This document shows positions 47,501 through 58,917 of a DNA stretch of 64,000 nucleotides, piece after piece; the first letter of the stretch is position 1; each line of letters starts with the position of its first letter. The notes under the pieces are model-generated. The model saw only the letters and a list, made by a program, of their open reading frames with translations, was not told the origin of the DNA and ran no database searches. The stretch comes from Bacillus sp. (in: firmicutes) (GTDB taxonomy: Bacteria; Bacillota; Bacilli; Bacillales; Bacillaceae_J), in NCBI GenBank assembly GCA_012842745.1, contig DUSF01000056.1, positions 62,001-126,000 on the forward strand, in the 5' to 3' direction. The position numbers were made by a program, and so were the translations under genes.

Positions 47501-47567
47501 GGTGTCAGGCACTTCATAAATGAAAGTCATTTTTGAAGCAAGCCTGGTACCTTCTTTATTTTTTTTA
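47501..47567 (+). terminator. Terminator between rbgA and rnhB
   Basis: GGTGTCAGGC (47501-47510) and GCCTGGTACC (47542-47551) pair at all 10 positions (two G-T pairs); inside, CTTCA pairs with TGAAG and ATGA with TCAT. TTCTTTATTTTTTTT follows. Confidence 0.85.
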
Positions 47568-47617
47568 GAGCAGTGCCGATATAAATGATAACTTCAACAT
47601 AGAAAGCGAGTCTTATT

Positions 47618-48394
47618 ATGCCGAAATCAATGAAGGAAATCGAAGAAATTTTAAAGAATAATAATCATGCAATTCATGATGATTTTATAATGGAACTAAA
47701 AAGCGACAAGCGAAAAGGTGTTCAGCTTTTATATAGTAAATGGTTGAAAAAGCAGGAACAATTAATAAAACAAAAAAATCAATTTGAACAAATGTCTCGA
47801 TATGAAAAGGAACTTCGCTTAGAAAATATACATATGGTAGCTGGCGTTGATGAAGTCGGTAGAGGCCCCCTTGCAGGCCCGGTTGTAGCTGCTGCTGTTA
47901 TTTTGAGTGAAGATTTTTTCTTACTAGGCTTAAATGATTCGAAAACATTGTCAGAAAAAAAGCGTGAGGAATTCTATCAAACAATCATGAATCAGGCATT
48001 AAGTGTGGGAATAGGCAGTGCTTCTGCAGCGGAAATAGATGAGTTTAATATTTATCAGGCTACAAAACTAGCGATGACAAGAGCTGTGCAGCAACTTTCA
48101 ATCCGACCAGACTATTTATTAGTAGACGCAATGGAAATTCCGATTTCAATTCCGCAAAAAGCAATCATTAAAGGTGATGCAAAAAGCGTTTCAATTGCCG
48201 CAAGCTCCATCGTTGCTAAAGTGACGAGAGACCGCTATATGAAAGAATTAGGTGTGAAATATCCACAATATGGATTTGAAAATCATATGGGCTATGGAAC
48301 AGCCTTTCATCTCGAAGCTATAAACAAATTTGGCATCATTGCTGAACATCGCCGTTCATTTGCACCTATTAAAGAGAGGGGTATTTTACCATGA
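47618..48394 (+). CDS. rnhB: Ribonuclease HII
   Basis: RNase HII removes RNA from RNA-DNA hybrids and single ribonucleotides from DNA. The 258-residue protein has an N-terminal extension (about 70 residues), then the catalytic [40 protein letters not shown] and [17 protein letters not shown]. The length fits the Bacillus form. It overlaps ylqG by 4 bases. Confidence 0.97.
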   Translation: MPKSMKEIEEILKNNNHAIHDDFIMELKSDKRKGVQLLYSKWLKKQEQLIKQKNQFEQMSRYEKELRLENIHMVAGVDEVGRGPLAGPVVAAAVILSEDFFLLGLNDSKTLSEKKREEFYQTIMNQALSVGIGSASAAEIDEFNIYQATKLAMTRAVQQLSIRPDYLLVDAMEIPISIPQKAIIKGDAKSVSIAASSIVAKVTRDRYMKELGVKYPQYGFENHMGYGTAFHLEAINKFGIIAEHRRSFAPIKERGILP

Positions 48395-49737
48395 TACAAT
48401 TTAATAGCCTCCAAACTTTATTCCAATCGGAAAACTTAAATACAGCTAAAATGCTCAATTTAAAAGCTGGCGATATTGTTAATGGCCAGATTGTAAAATT
48501 GTTCCCGGACAATTTAGCACTTGTGCAAATCGGTGCTATGAAGCTGAATGCGAAAGTTACTACTCCTCTTACCGAGAATACAAGATATTGGTTTCAAGTT
48601 GCAGCTAGTGCGCCTGTACTAGAGTTAAAGCTAGTAGATGACATACAGTCAGTAACAAAGGAAAACGGAAAAGGACAAGCCCCGATTTCTTACTTTCTTG
48701 AAAAAGCTGGACTCCCCGAAACGAAAGAAAATGCCCAATTGGTTAGAATGTTTTTAAATGAGAACCTCCCCTTTTCAAAAGAGGCGTTAAAAGCGGTTTC
48801 TGAATGGTTAACAGAAATAAATAAAGGAGACTTGCCAAAAGCATTTGAGGCGATAAAACTGGCGGTTCAAAAGCAGTTGCCTTTAACAGAAGCTGTGCTT
48901 AAAAGCTTATTGGCTTTGCAAACGGAAGAAACCATCTCTCATCAACTGCTTAAGGTTATTGATGCAATCAAAACTAACAGTCAAGAATCACAAACGATGA
49001 AGCTGCTGCAAATGACCTTGAGCCAACTTACAAGTCAAACAGTTGAAAATAAAATCGACAATTTGATGAGTAATTCTCCTGTAAATTGGAATAATGGTAA
49101 AGATGTAGTAAAAGTTCTAAAACAGCTTATCAATCATCTTGGCCTCCAGCATGAACATAATATTATGACAATGGAAGATGAACAATCTATTGAAAATAGG
49201 CTCTTAGCTTTAAAGCCGTTACTAATGAAGGCATTAAGCGAATCAAGTGATATGAAGCTAAATGAGAAGATTCAGCAACTATTATCGCGAATAACAGGCC
49301 AACAGCTTATAAATGTAGGACAAGAAGGGCCGATTCAGCAATTGCTTTTACAGCTTCCCATTATGCTTCATTCACATTCCAGCGATTTACTAATCCAATG
49401 GACTGGGAAAAAGCGTGAAAACGGACAAATTGATTCAGACCACTGTACCATTTTATTTTATATAGAATTAGTACAGTTACAAGAAATGCTCGTCGATGTT
49501 CGCGTTCAAAATCGAATTGTCACAATCCAAATTTACAATGACACACCTCAATTAGATGTTATTGTGAAAAAATATCAAATGGCACTAAAGGAGCAATTTG
49601 CTAACCTTCGTTATCATTTGTCCAGCATCGTTGTTACGAAACGGGAAGAAGTTCTTGATAAGAAAATAAATAGTATTCCAACTAAAATATTTTCGGCATT
49701 TCCACCAAGAACGAATGGAGTGGATATAAGAATATGA
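48391..49737 (+). CDS. ylqG: YlqG protein, FliK-like
   Basis: The 448-residue protein corresponds to B. subtilis YlqG. It is rich in Leu, Gln and Asn through the middle with few clear motifs, and has a C-terminal domain (about 360-430) resembling the hook-length control C-terminal domain of FliK. Start and stop overlap rnhB and ylqH (ATGA), so all three are translationally coupled. No signal peptide is seen. The likely role is export-related, but it is not established. Confidence 0.8.
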   Translation: MIQFNSLQTLFQSENLNTAKMLNLKAGDIVNGQIVKLFPDNLALVQIGAMKLNAKVTTPLTENTRYWFQVAASAPVLELKLVDDIQSVTKENGKGQAPISYFLEKAGLPETKENAQLVRMFLNENLPFSKEALKAVSEWLTEINKGDLPKAFEAIKLAVQKQLPLTEAVLKSLLALQTEETISHQLLKVIDAIKTNSQESQTMKLLQMTLSQLTSQTVENKIDNLMSNSPVNWNNGKDVVKVLKQLINHLGLQHEHNIMTMEDEQSIENRLLALKPLLMKALSESSDMKLNEKIQQLLSRITGQQLINVGQEGPIQQLLLQLPIMLHSHSSDLLIQWTGKKRENGQIDSDHCTILFYIELVQLQEMLVDVRVQNRIVTIQIYNDTPQLDVIVKKYQMALKEQFANLRYHLSSIVVTKREEVLDKKINSIPTKIFSAFPPRTNGVDIRI

Positions 49738-50021
49738 AAAATCATCATTTTGCTAAAAAAGAGGCTGTTGCTCTTTCTTATGATAGCCCCACCGATTATG
49801 CGCCAAAAGTAATCGCTAAAGGAAGGGGAGAAGTTGCCAACAATATTTTAGAAAATGCAAAAAAATTTAATATTCCGATTCAAGAAGATCCAACATTAGT
49901 TGAATTATTGGGCCAACTTGAAATTAATGAAACAATTCCTGAGGAACTATATCAAATTGTTGCCGAGTTGTTCGCTTTTATTTACCGAATCGACAAAATG
50001 CTCGAGAATAATGAAAAATAA
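49734..50021 (+). CDS. ylqH: FlhB C-terminal-like protein YlqH
   Basis: The 95-residue protein resembles the cytoplasmic domain of flagellar export switch FlhB: AVALSYDSPTDYAPKVIAKG, followed by NNILENAKKFNIPIQEDPTL. In FlhB the first segment contains the self-cutting NPTH; here it reads SPTD, so self-cleavage is not expected. It follows ylqG with a 4-base overlap. It may act as an accessory substrate-specificity switch; this is inference from homology. Confidence 0.85.
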   Translation: MKNHHFAKKEAVALSYDSPTDYAPKVIAKGRGEVANNILENAKKFNIPIQEDPTLVELLGQLEINETIPEELYQIVAELFAFIYRIDKMLENNEK

Positions 50022-50204
50022 ATTTATTTAATAAGTTATATTGTCAAAATAAAACTATGGTTGACTTTTTTTGTAAATAGAAAAAATTTAAAAGGAGTTT
50101 ATAAAATACTGTAGAATATAGACACTGGATAATAAACTACTATACAATATAACAGGTAGCCAAATTTGTCCAAAGTGTGTTAATAAGAGATAGGAGGATG
50201 AATG

Positions 50205-51365
50205 ATGAATATTCACGAGTACCAAGGTAAAGAAGTCCTCAGACAATATGGGGTTGTCGTTCCAAATGGAAAGGTTGCCTTTACTGTTGAGGAAGCTGTG
50301 GAAGCAGCAAAAGCTTTAGATAGCAATATATGGGTAGTAAAAGCTCAAATTCATGCTGGTGGACGCGGGAAGGCAGGGGGAGTAAAAGTTGCCAAAAGCT
50401 TAGATGAGGTTAAACAGTATGCCTCAGAAATTCTAGGAAAAACACTTGTTACCCATCAAACAGGCCCAGAGGGAAAAGAAGTGAAACGTCTACTCATTGA
50501 AGAAGGCTGCGATATTAAGAAAGAATATTATGTCGGGCTCGTATTAGATCGGGCAACTTCCCATGTTGTCTTAATGGCCTCTGAAGAGGGAGGGACCGAA
50601 ATCGAAGAGGTTGCAGCAGCTACGCCAGAAAAAATATTCAAAGAGGAAATTGATCCAGCTATTGGTTTACAAGCGTTCCAAGCGCGCCGTTTAGCTTATA
50701 AAATAAATATACCAAATGAATTAGTAAACAAAGCCGTGCAATTTATGATCGGCTTATATAATGCATACATCGATAAAGATTGTTCCATTGCCGAAATTAA
50801 CCCACTAGTTGTTACTGGTGACGGGAATGTTATGGCTCTAGATGCAAAGTTAAACTTTGATTCAAATGCACTGTACCGTCATAAAGATGTTGTAGCTTAC
50901 CGTGATTTGGAAGAAGAAGATCCAAAGGAAATTGAAGCATCAAAATATGATTTAAGTTATGTAGCATTAGATGGCAATATTGGCTGTATGGTAAACGGTG
51001 CTGGTCTGGCGATGTCGACGATGGATATTATTAAACATTATGGCGGCGATCCGGCTAACTTCCTAGATGTCGGCGGTGGTGCAACGGCAGAGAAGGTTAC
51101 CGAAGCATTTAAAATCATCCTTTCAGATCCAAACGTAAAAGGTATTTTTGTCAATATTTTCGGCGGCATTATGAAGTGTGACGTCATTGCGACAGGTGTT
51201 GTAGAAGCAGCAAAGCAAGTTGGACTAACTGTTCCTTTAGTCGTTCGATTAGAGGGAACAAATGTTGATTTAGGAAAGAACATTTTAGCTGAATCTGATA
51301 TTGAAATCGTTGCAGCAGAGTCTATGGCGGATGGTGCGCAAAAAATTGTATCTTTAGTTGGATAA
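50205..51365 (+). CDS. sucC: Succinyl-CoA synthetase beta subunit
   Basis: SucC with SucD makes succinate and ATP or GTP from succinyl-CoA in the TCA cycle. The 386-residue protein has an ATP-grasp fold ([33 protein letters not shown]) and the C-terminal CoA-ligase part ([19 protein letters not shown]). I chose ATG 50205, 7 bases after AGGAGG; ATG 50202 is closer. A gap of about 180 AT-rich bases precedes it, where I see no sure promoter. Confidence 0.97.
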   Translation: MNIHEYQGKEVLRQYGVVVPNGKVAFTVEEAVEAAKALDSNIWVVKAQIHAGGRGKAGGVKVAKSLDEVKQYASEILGKTLVTHQTGPEGKEVKRLLIEEGCDIKKEYYVGLVLDRATSHVVLMASEEGGTEIEEVAAATPEKIFKEEIDPAIGLQAFQARRLAYKINIPNELVNKAVQFMIGLYNAYIDKDCSIAEINPLVVTGDGNVMALDAKLNFDSNALYRHKDVVAYRDLEEEDPKEIEASKYDLSYVALDGNIGCMVNGAGLAMSTMDIIKHYGGDPANFLDVGGGATAEKVTEAFKIILSDPNVKGIFVNIFGGIMKCDVIATGVVEAAKQVGLTVPLVVRLEGTNVDLGKNILAESDIEIVAAESMADGAQKIVSLVG

Positions 51366-51401
51366 TTTAGGGGGAAATGTAAAACAAAGGGAGGATTTGT
51401 C

Positions 51402-52304
51402 GTGGGAATATTTGTTAACAAACACACAAAAGTAATTGTGCAGGGCATAACAGGGAAAACAGCCCGATTTCATACTGCACAAATGTTAGAATACGGAACA
51501 AAGATTGTCGGAGGAACTTCCCCTGGTAAGGGTGGTACAGAGGTAGAAGGTGTGCCTGTATTTGATACCGTTGAAGAGGCAGTGAAAAGAACCGGGGCAA
51601 ACGCCTCCGTCATTTATGTTGCCGCACCATTTGCTGCTGATGCCATCATCGAGGCTGTAGACGCTGAAATTGATCTTGTTATTTGTATAACTGAGCATAT
51701 CCCTGTCTTAGATATGGTAAAAGTAAAGCGCTATATGGAGGGCAAGAAAACACGCCTAGTCGGACCAAACTGCCCTGGTGTCATTACCGCTGATGAATGC
51801 AAAATCGGCATTATGCCTGGTTATATTCATAAAAAGGGTCATGTCGGTGTTGTTTCTCGCTCTGGAACACTAACATATGAAGCTGTACATCAATTAACAC
51901 AAGCTAGTATCGGACAAACTTCGGCAGTAGGTATTGGCGGTGACCCTGTAAATGGAACAAACTTTATCGATGTATTGAAAGCATTTAATGAAGATGAAGA
52001 AACGTTAGCTGTCATCATGATTGGTGAAATTGGCGGGAATGCTGAGGAAGAGGCAGCAGAATGGGTTAAAGCTAATATGACAAAACCTGTTGTTGGCTTT
52101 ATCGGCGGACGTACCGCACCACCTGGAAAACGTATGGGCCATGCAGGTGCGATTATTTCTGGTGGTAAAGGTACCGCAGATGAGAAAATTAGAGTAATGA
52201 ATGAGTGTGGCATCAAAGTAGCCGAAACTCCTTCCGTTATGGGTGAAACTTTAATCTCCGTTTTAAAAGAAAAAGGTTTATACGAGAAGTGTAAAAATCT
52301 ATAA
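51402..52304 (+). CDS. sucD: Succinyl-CoA synthetase alpha subunit
   Basis: SucD carries the phosphohistidine intermediate and the CoA site. The 300-residue protein has [28 protein letters not shown] and the active His in [18 protein letters not shown]. It starts at GTG 51402 with GGGAGGA upstream. It is co-transcribed with sucC and followed by two hairpins. Confidence 0.97.
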   Translation: MGIFVNKHTKVIVQGITGKTARFHTAQMLEYGTKIVGGTSPGKGGTEVEGVPVFDTVEEAVKRTGANASVIYVAAPFAADAIIEAVDAEIDLVICITEHIPVLDMVKVKRYMEGKKTRLVGPNCPGVITADECKIGIMPGYIHKKGHVGVVSRSGTLTYEAVHQLTQASIGQTSAVGIGGDPVNGTNFIDVLKAFNEDEETLAVIMIGEIGGNAEEEAAEWVKANMTKPVVGFIGGRTAPPGKRMGHAGAIISGGKGTADEKIRVMNECGIKVAETPSVMGETLISVLKEKGLYEKCKNL

Positions 52305-52310
52305 TAGAAA

Positions 52311-52357
52311 GGGGGCTAGTCCCCCTACTTTTATACTTTAAGAAAGTATAACTTTTC
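52311..52357 (+). terminator. Double hairpin terminator after sucD
   Basis: GGGGG (52311-52315) pairs with CCCCC (52321-52325), followed by TACTTTTA. A second hairpin, TATACTTT/AAAGTATA with a 3-base loop, follows at once and ends in ACTTTTC. Confidence 0.8.
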
Positions 52358-52375
52358 TAATAAGCGGAGGTTATA

Positions 52376-53242
52376 ATGGAAAAGACGAAAATGCGTTTAG
52401 TTCATATTCATAGTTGTCTAGGAGTTGGCTGGAAATCAATCTATAAGTTTATTAAATTCGATTCATCACTTCAATCCATCTTCACATTAAGGAAACACCA
52501 CTTTCCCTCTTTATTTCAAATGACAGAAAAAAATTCGCATTTATTTTTTACAGACTTGCATTCGAAATCAACTGCTGAAATTCTCGAAGACTTTGAAAAA
52601 GAGCAGACACATATTTTAACAATTTTTGATGATGAATATCCTGCCTATTTAAAACAAATATTCGATCCTCCATGGGTTTTATATTTAAAAGGAAGGAAAT
52701 CACTCTTGGAAAGCAATTGCATCAGCGTAGTAGGTACGCGCACTCCTTCGCCATATGGGTATCACGCGCTGAAGATGCTAATTCCGCCCCTTGTAAAAAA
52801 CAACTGGACGATTGTTAGCGGTCTCGCTAATGGAGTTGATACGGCTGCACACGTAATAGCCATCAAAGAAAAAGGCAATACAATTGCCGTATTAGGTTCG
52901 GGTTTTAACAACATTTACCCGATGAACAATCATATCCTCGCAACAGAAATGTCTACTAAACAATTACTCTTATCAGAATTCCCACCAAATCGAAAGGCCG
53001 AAAAATGGCATTTTCCATTAAGAAATCGAATGATTAGCGGCTTATCAAGAGGAACATTGATCATTGAAGCGAAAGAACGTAGCGGCTCTTTAATAACAGC
53101 TGAGCAAGCATTGGAGCAAGGAAGGGAGGTTTTCGCTGTGCCTGGTTCTATCTTTGACCCGAATTGCCGCGGCACAAACCGCCTAATTCAACAAGGAGCA
53201 AAATTAGTCATAAATGCCGCAAATATTATGGAAGAATTTTGA
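52376..53242 (+). CDS. dprA: DNA processing protein DprA
   Basis: DprA loads RecA on incoming single-stranded DNA in natural transformation. The 288-residue protein has a Rossmann-like core: VVGTRTPSPYGYHALKML, VSGLANGVDTAAHVIA, VLGSGFNNIYP and LLSEFPPNRKAEKWHFPLRN. GGAGG precedes ATG 52376. The length matches the family. With comQXPA at the other end of the window it hints at a competence programme, though ComA boxes are not seen near dprA. Confidence 0.96.
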   Translation: MEKTKMRLVHIHSCLGVGWKSIYKFIKFDSSLQSIFTLRKHHFPSLFQMTEKNSHLFFTDLHSKSTAEILEDFEKEQTHILTIFDDEYPAYLKQIFDPPWVLYLKGRKSLLESNCISVVGTRTPSPYGYHALKMLIPPLVKNNWTIVSGLANGVDTAAHVIAIKEKGNTIAVLGSGFNNIYPMNNHILATEMSTKQLLLSEFPPNRKAEKWHFPLRNRMISGLSRGTLIIEAKERSGSLITAEQALEQGREVFAVPGSIFDPNCRGTNRLIQQGAKLVINAANIMEEF

Positions 53243-53282
53243 GTTAAACTATACATTAAATTGGTAAAATGTGAAATGATGT

Positions 53283-53311
53283 TTGACAAAAGTATGGAAA
53301 GTATTTAATAA
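53283..53311 (+). promoter_or_regulatory. Likely topA promoter
   Basis: TTGACA (53283-53288), a 17-base spacer and TAATAA (53306-53311). It lies 47 bases before topA. Confidence 0.6.
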
Positions 53312-53357
53312 TAATGAAGATTTTATTTTATTTTTACCTCGCTAGGGGGGATGGTAG

Positions 53358-55436
53358 ATGGCAGATTTTTTAGTAATTGTTGAATCGCCAGCAAAAGCGA
53401 AAACAATTGAGCGTTATCTTGGACGTAAATATAAAGTGAAAGCATCAATGGGCCATGTTCGTGATTTACCGAAAAGTCAAATGGGTGTTGATATAGAACA
53501 TCAATTTGAACCGAAGTATATTACAATTCGTGGGAAAGGACCTGTATTAAAAGAGTTGAAAGCCGCAGCAAAAAAAGCGAAGAAAATCTTTCTCGCAGCC
53601 GACCCGGACCGCGAAGGGGAAGCGATTGCTTGGCACTTAGCCCATACACTTAATATTGATGAGAATTCTAATTGTCGTGTTGTCTTTAATGAGATAACAA
53701 TGGATGCGGTTAAAGATGCCTTCAAACATCCAAGGCCTATTAATATCGATTTAGTAAACTCACAGCAAGCAAGGAGAATATTAGATCGACTTGTCGGCTA
53801 TAATATTAGCCCGATTTTATGGAAAAAGGTAAAAAAGGGGTTAAGTGCAGGACGTGTGCAATCTGTTGCAGTACGCTTAATCATTGACCGTGAAAAAGAA
53901 ATTGCACAATTTATACCTGAAGAGTATTGGTCCATTAATGGAATGTTCGATGCGGGTGGCGAAACGTTTGAAGCAAACTTCTTCGGAATTGACGGCAGTA
54001 AGCTCGATTTACATAACGAAGATGAAGTGAACAATGTTTTGAATCGTATAAAGGGCAATCAGTTCACAGTTGAATCAGTAAAAAAGCGAGAAAGAAAGCG
54101 CAATCCAGCTGTACCGTTTACAACGTCTTCCTTGCAACAGGAAGCAGCGAGAAAATTAAACTTTCGTGCAAAAAAAACGATGATGATTGCTCAGCAGCTT
54201 TATGAAGGTATTGATTTAGGAAAAGAAGGCACTGTTGGTCTAATTACCTATATGAGAACGGATTCCACTAGAATTTCGGAGACAGCGCAAACAGAAGCTT
54301 ACCAATATGTAGAAGCAGAATTTGGAAAAGACTATACAGCACCGTCTGTTAAAAAACCTGAGAAGAAGGCGGCCAATGCTCAAGATGCGCATGAAGCGAT
54401 TAGGCCTACTTCCATTTTAAGGACGCCGAACAGCCTTAAAGCTATTTTAAGCCGTGACCAATTAAGACTTTATAGACTTATCTGGGAACGCTTCGTTGCC
54501 AGTCAAATGGCACCGGCGGTCATGGATACGATGACTGTTGACATTGTCAATGAGGGAGTCATTTTCCGTGCGAATGGTTCGAAAGTCAAGTTTCCAGGTT
54601 TTATGAAAGTGTATATTGAAGGAAATGATGACAATACAAATGATGAGGATAAGCTGCTTCCGGATATAATGGAAGGAATGTCAGTTGTTTCAAAGGAAAT
54701 TGACCCGAAGCAGCACTTTACACAGCCGCCGCCAAGGTATACGGAAGCGAGGCTTGTAAAAACTTTAGAAGAGCTCGGAATTGGCAGACCATCAACATTT
54801 GCGCCAACTTTGGATACAATTCAAAAACGGGGCTATGTGGCTTTAGAAAATAAACGCTTTATCCCAACGGAACTAGGAACGATTGTCCTTGAATTAATTA
54901 TGGGATTTTTCCCGGAGATTTTGGATTTGGAATTTACTGCAAAAATGGAAACAAGTCTTGATGAAATTGAAGAAGGCCAAACAAATTGGGTGCAAATTAT
55001 TGATGAGTTTTACAGTGATTTTGAAAAGCGATTGAAAGTGGCAGAAAAAGAAATGCAAGAAGTAGAAATAAAGGATGAACCTGCTGGGGAAGATTGTGAA
55101 CATTGCGAGCATCCAATGGTTTATAAAATGGGGCGTTTTGGAAAATTCATGGCCTGCTCCAATTTTCCCGAATGCCGAAACACAAAAGCAATCGTTAAAG
55201 AAATCGGTGTAAAATGCCCAAGCTGTAAAGAAGGCAATATAATAGAAAGAAAAAGTAAGAAAAAGCGGATTTTTTATGGTTGTGACACATATCCTAACTG
55301 TGAATTTTTATCATGGGATAAGCCGCTCGCTCGTTTATGTCCTAAATGCAATGGTTTATTAGTGGAAAAGAAAACGAAGCAAGGTATGCAAGTTCAATGT
55401 GCGAACTGTGACTACAAAGAAGAACCACAACCATAA
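53358..55436 (+). CDS. topA: DNA topoisomerase I
   Basis: TopA relaxes negative supercoils through a 5'-phosphotyrosyl link. The 692-residue protein has the TOPRIM domain ([34 protein letters not shown]), the active Tyr298 in [11 protein letters not shown] and three C-terminal zinc ribbons (CEHCEH...CSNFPEC, CPSCKEG...CDTYPNC, CPKCNG...CANC). The length is standard. AGGGGGGAT precedes the ATG. It is followed by trmFO. Confidence 0.97.
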   Translation: MADFLVIVESPAKAKTIERYLGRKYKVKASMGHVRDLPKSQMGVDIEHQFEPKYITIRGKGPVLKELKAAAKKAKKIFLAADPDREGEAIAWHLAHTLNIDENSNCRVVFNEITMDAVKDAFKHPRPINIDLVNSQQARRILDRLVGYNISPILWKKVKKGLSAGRVQSVAVRLIIDREKEIAQFIPEEYWSINGMFDAGGETFEANFFGIDGSKLDLHNEDEVNNVLNRIKGNQFTVESVKKRERKRNPAVPFTTSSLQQEAARKLNFRAKKTMMIAQQLYEGIDLGKEGTVGLITYMRTDSTRISETAQTEAYQYVEAEFGKDYTAPSVKKPEKKAANAQDAHEAIRPTSILRTPNSLKAILSRDQLRLYRLIWERFVASQMAPAVMDTMTVDIVNEGVIFRANGSKVKFPGFMKVYIEGNDDNTNDEDKLLPDIMEGMSVVSKEIDPKQHFTQPPPRYTEARLVKTLEELGIGRPSTFAPTLDTIQKRGYVALENKRFIPTELGTIVLELIMGFFPEILDLEFTAKMETSLDEIEEGQTNWVQIIDEFYSDFEKRLKVAEKEMQEVEIKDEPAGEDCEHCEHPMVYKMGRFGKFMACSNFPECRNTKAIVKEIGVKCPSCKEGNIIERKSKKKRIFYGCDTYPNCEFLSWDKPLARLCPKCNGLLVEKKTKQGMQVQCANCDYKEEPQP

Positions 55437-55474
55437 TATTATCAGTTTTACGACATCTACTGGAGGGCTCAATC

Positions 55475-56782
55475 TTGACTCAAAATTTTATTACGATTAT
55501 CGGTGCGGGGCTTGCTGGAAGTGAAGCGGCATGGCAAGCAGCCAATCGTGGTGTTAAAGTGCATCTTTATGAAATGAGACCCGTAAAGCAAACCCCCGCC
55601 CACGAAACTGGGCAATTCGCGGAATTAGTTTGCAGCAACTCTCTTAGAGCTAATACATTAACGAACGCGGTTGGTGTATTAAAAGAAGAAATGCGTCAAC
55701 TTCATTCCGTTATCATCAGCTCTGCAGATGAATGTGCTGTACCTGCAGGGGGAGCGTTAGCTGTGGATCGCCATGAATTTTCTGAAAGGGTGACCAAAAA
55801 GATTAAAGGTCACCCAAACATTACTGTTTTTAATGAAGAGGTGCAAATCATTCCAGATGGAATTACGATTATAGCTTCTGGTCCCTTAACCTCAGCTACG
55901 TTATCAGAGCAAATTAAACAGTTGACAGGGGAAGATTATTTTTATTTTTATGATGCTGCTGCGCCGATTATTGAAAAAGATAGTATAAATATGGAAAAGG
56001 CCTATATTAAATCAAGATACGACAAAGGTGAAGCGGCATACATTAATTGTCCGATGAGCGAGGAAGAATTTCAGGCTTTTTATGAGGCCTTAGTCACAGC
56101 TGAAACGGTACCGTTAAAAGAATTTGAAAAAGAAATCTTCTTTGAAGGTTGTATGCCAATTGAAGTGATGGCAAACCGTGGCCAAAAGACGCTGCTTTTT
56201 GGCCCGTTAAAACCTGTTGGATTAGAGGATCCAAGAACAGGGAAAAGGCCATTTGCTGTTGTCCAGCTTAGACAAGATAATGCGGCAGGTACGCTTTATA
56301 ATATAGTTGGGTTTCAAACACATTTAAAATGGGGTGCGCAAAAAGATGTCATTCGTTTCATTCCTGGTTTGGAAAACGCTGAAATCGTCCGTTATGGTGT
56401 GATGCACCGCAATACTTTTATAAATTCACCTAATTTGTTAAAACCTACTTATCAGTTAAAAAGTGATGAACAGAAATTTTTTGCGGGACAGATGACAGGG
56501 GTTGAGGGTTACGTTGAATCTGCAGCATCAGGGTTAGTAGCAGGATTAAATGCAGCAAGATTGTCGCAAGGCCAAAGCGCTATAACGTTTCCGGAAGAAA
56601 CAGCGATTGGCGGCATGGCGAACTACATTACAACGGCTTATGCTAAAAGCTTCCAGCCAATGAATGCAAATTTCGGATTATTCCCACCGCTTCCGCAAAA
56701 AATTAAGAACAAACAGGAGAGATATGAAAAGCTTGCTGAACGGGCGTTAAAGTCCATTCAGAATTTTGTGAATTCTTTATAA
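55475..56782 (+). CDS. trmFO: Folate-dependent tRNA m5U54 methyltransferase TrmFO
   Basis: TrmFO (Gid) makes ribothymidine at position 54 of tRNAs using methylene-tetrahydrofolate and FADH2. The 435-residue protein has an FAD-binding start, [20 protein letters not shown], an active-site Cys in [11 protein letters not shown] and a second conserved Cys in [15 protein letters not shown]. It starts at TTG 55475 with GGAGGG upstream. In B. subtilis codV (xerC) follows; here it does not. Confidence 0.96.
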   Translation: MTQNFITIIGAGLAGSEAAWQAANRGVKVHLYEMRPVKQTPAHETGQFAELVCSNSLRANTLTNAVGVLKEEMRQLHSVIISSADECAVPAGGALAVDRHEFSERVTKKIKGHPNITVFNEEVQIIPDGITIIASGPLTSATLSEQIKQLTGEDYFYFYDAAAPIIEKDSINMEKAYIKSRYDKGEAAYINCPMSEEEFQAFYEALVTAETVPLKEFEKEIFFEGCMPIEVMANRGQKTLLFGPLKPVGLEDPRTGKRPFAVVQLRQDNAAGTLYNIVGFQTHLKWGAQKDVIRFIPGLENAEIVRYGVMHRNTFINSPNLLKPTYQLKSDEQKFFAGQMTGVEGYVESAASGLVAGLNAARLSQGQSAITFPEETAIGGMANYITTAYAKSFQPMNANFGLFPPLPQKIKNKQERYEKLAERALKSIQNFVNSL

Positions 56783-56859
56783 AAAGTTTGCAATTTACTA
56801 TAGCAGTATGGTAAGATTTATGAGGCTATACAGTGTTATTTGCAAAAGTGTACTTTCGA

Positions 56860-56891
56860 AGCAGCAGGAAATTAAATATTTGCTGCTGTTT
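56860..56891 (+). terminator. Hairpin between trmFO and hslV
   Basis: AGCAGCA (56860-56866) pairs with TGCTGCT (56881-56887); inside, AAAT and ATTT can extend the structure. Only GTTTTCT follows, so it may be a weak terminator or attenuator. Confidence 0.5.
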
Positions 56892-56930
56892 TCTATGCTT
56901 GGATTTTCACAATCATATTGGGGGGCTTTT

Positions 56931-57476
56931 ATGAGTTCATCATTTCATGCAACCACGATTTTTGCGATACACCATAATGGTAAATGTGCGATGGCCGGGG
57001 ACGGTCAGGTTACATTAGGCAATGCGGTTATTATGAAACATTCTGCACGTAAAGTTCGTAAATTATATAATGAAAAAGTGATTGCAGGCTTTGCAGGCTC
57101 AGTTGCCGATGCTTTTACATTATTTGAGAAATTTGAAGGACGATTAGAGGAGTACAATGGCAATCTCCAACGTGCGGCCGTTGAACTGGCAAAGGAATGG
57201 CGCAGCGACAAAGTTTTGCGACAATTAGAAGCAATGCTCATTGTTATGAATGAGGATTATCTGCTTTTAATATCTGGAACAGGTGAAGTTATTGAACCGG
57301 ATGATGGTATTTTAGCGATTGGGTCTGGCGGGAATTATGCTTTATCCGCTGGAAGAGCTTTAAAGCGCTATGCTGGTGAGCACCTATCTGCTAAAGAAAT
57401 TGCCAAATCCGCTTTACAAATCGCTGCTGAAATTTGTGTTTATACAAATAACCATATCATTGTGGAAGAACTTTAA
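56931..57476 (+). CDS. hslV: ATP-dependent protease subunit HslV (ClpQ)
   Basis: HslV is the proteasome-like peptidase that works with HslU. The 181-residue protein equals the B. subtilis length. It starts [20 protein letters not shown]; in Bacillus the nucleophile is an N-terminal Ser exposed after Met removal rather than Thr. It has [15 protein letters not shown] and [15 protein letters not shown] chose ATG 56931 with GGGGGG 5 bases upstream; a longer frame from 56808 runs through the hairpin. Confidence 0.95.
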   Translation: MSSSFHATTIFAIHHNGKCAMAGDGQVTLGNAVIMKHSARKVRKLYNEKVIAGFAGSVADAFTLFEKFEGRLEEYNGNLQRAAVELAKEWRSDKVLRQLEAMLIVMNEDYLLLISGTGEVIEPDDGILAIGSGGNYALSAGRALKRYAGEHLSAKEIAKSALQIAAEICVYTNNHIIVEEL

Positions 57477-57492
57477 GCTGGAGGGATCAATG

Positions 57493-58887
57493 ATGAAGAA
57501 GGATTTAACTCCACGTCAAATTGTTGAACGTCTTGACCAATTTATTGTCGGGCAAGACAAGGCAAAACGTGCGGTAGCTGTTGCCTTAAGAAATCGCTAT
57601 CGCCGCACCTTATTAGATGACAAACTTCGTGATGAGGTTACACCTAAAAATATTTTAATGATTGGGCCTACTGGTGTTGGGAAAACTGAAATTGCTAGGA
57701 GACTTGCGAAACTAGTTGGAGCACCGTTTATAAAAGTTGAAGCAACGAAATTTACCGAAGTTGGCTATGTTGGTAGGGATGTGGAATCAATGGTTCGTGA
57801 TTTAGTTGAAACCTCAATCCGCTTAGTGAAAGAAGAAAAAATGCAAAGTGTCCGCACAAAAGCGGAGGAAAACGCCGACAAACGAATCGTTGAATTGTTA
57901 GTTCCAGCTAAAGAGAAACAAACACAATATCGAAATCCATTAGAAATGTTGTTTGGTGGTCAAAATCAAACGCAAGATTATAATAAAGAGCATTCCGATG
58001 ATGTAGATATCGCACAAAAAAGAAAGCAAATGGCCCATAAATTAGCGCTCGGTGAGTTAGAAGATCATCTTGTTACCGTTGAGGTTGAAGAACAACAGCC
58101 ATCAATGTTCGACCTTTTGCAAGGATCTGGAATGGAGCAAATGGGTATGAATATGCAGGAGACGTTAGGCTCTTTAATACCAAAAAAGAAAAAGAAGCGC
58201 AAACTTACTGTTAGAGAAGCTCGGAAAGTATTGACACAGGATGAAGCAAATAAATTAATCGATATGGATGAAGTTACTAGTGAAGCTGTTTCAAAGGCTG
58301 AACAAATGGGGATTATTTTTATCGACGAAATTGATAAAATTGCTGGTAAAAACCAACATTCTGCAGATGTTTCTCGTGAGGGAGTCCAACGTGATATTTT
58401 ACCGATTGTCGAGGGATCAACAGTTGTAACGAAATATGGACCTGTGAAGACAGATCATGTTTTATTCGTAGCAGCAGGGGCATTCCATATGGCTAAGCCT
58501 TCTGATTTGATACCGGAGCTGCAAGGACGTTTTCCAATCCGTGTCGAACTTACTAGTTTGTCTGTCGATGATTTCGTTCGAATCTTAACGGAGCCAAGCA
58601 ATGCCCTTCTAAAACAATATGAGGCATTATTACAGACCGAAGGTATAAAACTTGAATTTTCTGACGATGCTATTCGTAAGATTGCGACAATTGCGTATGA
58701 GGTTAATCAAGAAACAGATAATATCGGGGCAAGGCGGCTTCATACAATATTAGAACGGCTTTTAGAAGATCTATCATTTGAGGCATCAGATATCAACCTT
58801 GAAATGGTTATGATTACGCCGGAGTATGTAGAAGAAAAATTAAGTACAATCGCAAGAAATAAGGATTTAAGTCAATATATATTGTAA
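57493..58887 (+). CDS. hslU: ATPase subunit HslU (ClpY)
   Basis: HslU is the AAA+ unfoldase of the HslVU protease. The 464-residue protein has Walker [17 protein letters not shown], the pore motif GYVGRD, an I domain (about 105-225) and Walker [13 protein letters not shown], with the C-terminal tail KDLSQYIL that inserts into HslV. I chose ATG 57493, 8 bases after GGAGG; ATG 57490 is an alternative. It is in one operon with hslV and probably codY. Confidence 0.97.
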   Translation: MKKDLTPRQIVERLDQFIVGQDKAKRAVAVALRNRYRRTLLDDKLRDEVTPKNILMIGPTGVGKTEIARRLAKLVGAPFIKVEATKFTEVGYVGRDVESMVRDLVETSIRLVKEEKMQSVRTKAEENADKRIVELLVPAKEKQTQYRNPLEMLFGGQNQTQDYNKEHSDDVDIAQKRKQMAHKLALGELEDHLVTVEVEEQQPSMFDLLQGSGMEQMGMNMQETLGSLIPKKKKKRKLTVREARKVLTQDEANKLIDMDEVTSEAVSKAEQMGIIFIDEIDKIAGKNQHSADVSREGVQRDILPIVEGSTVVTKYGPVKTDHVLFVAAGAFHMAKPSDLIPELQGRFPIRVELTSLSVDDFVRILTEPSNALLKQYEALLQTEGIKLEFSDDAIRKIATIAYEVNQETDNIGARRLHTILERLLEDLSFEASDINLEMVMITPEYVEEKLSTIARNKDLSQYIL

Positions 58888-58917
58888 TTATCGGTTCGAT
58901 TGTAGGAGGGGTAAAAA

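Noticed and set aside
51038-51448. 136-codon reverse ORF opposite sucC
   Set aside because: Antisense shadow, no start context, crosses the sucC-sucD junction.
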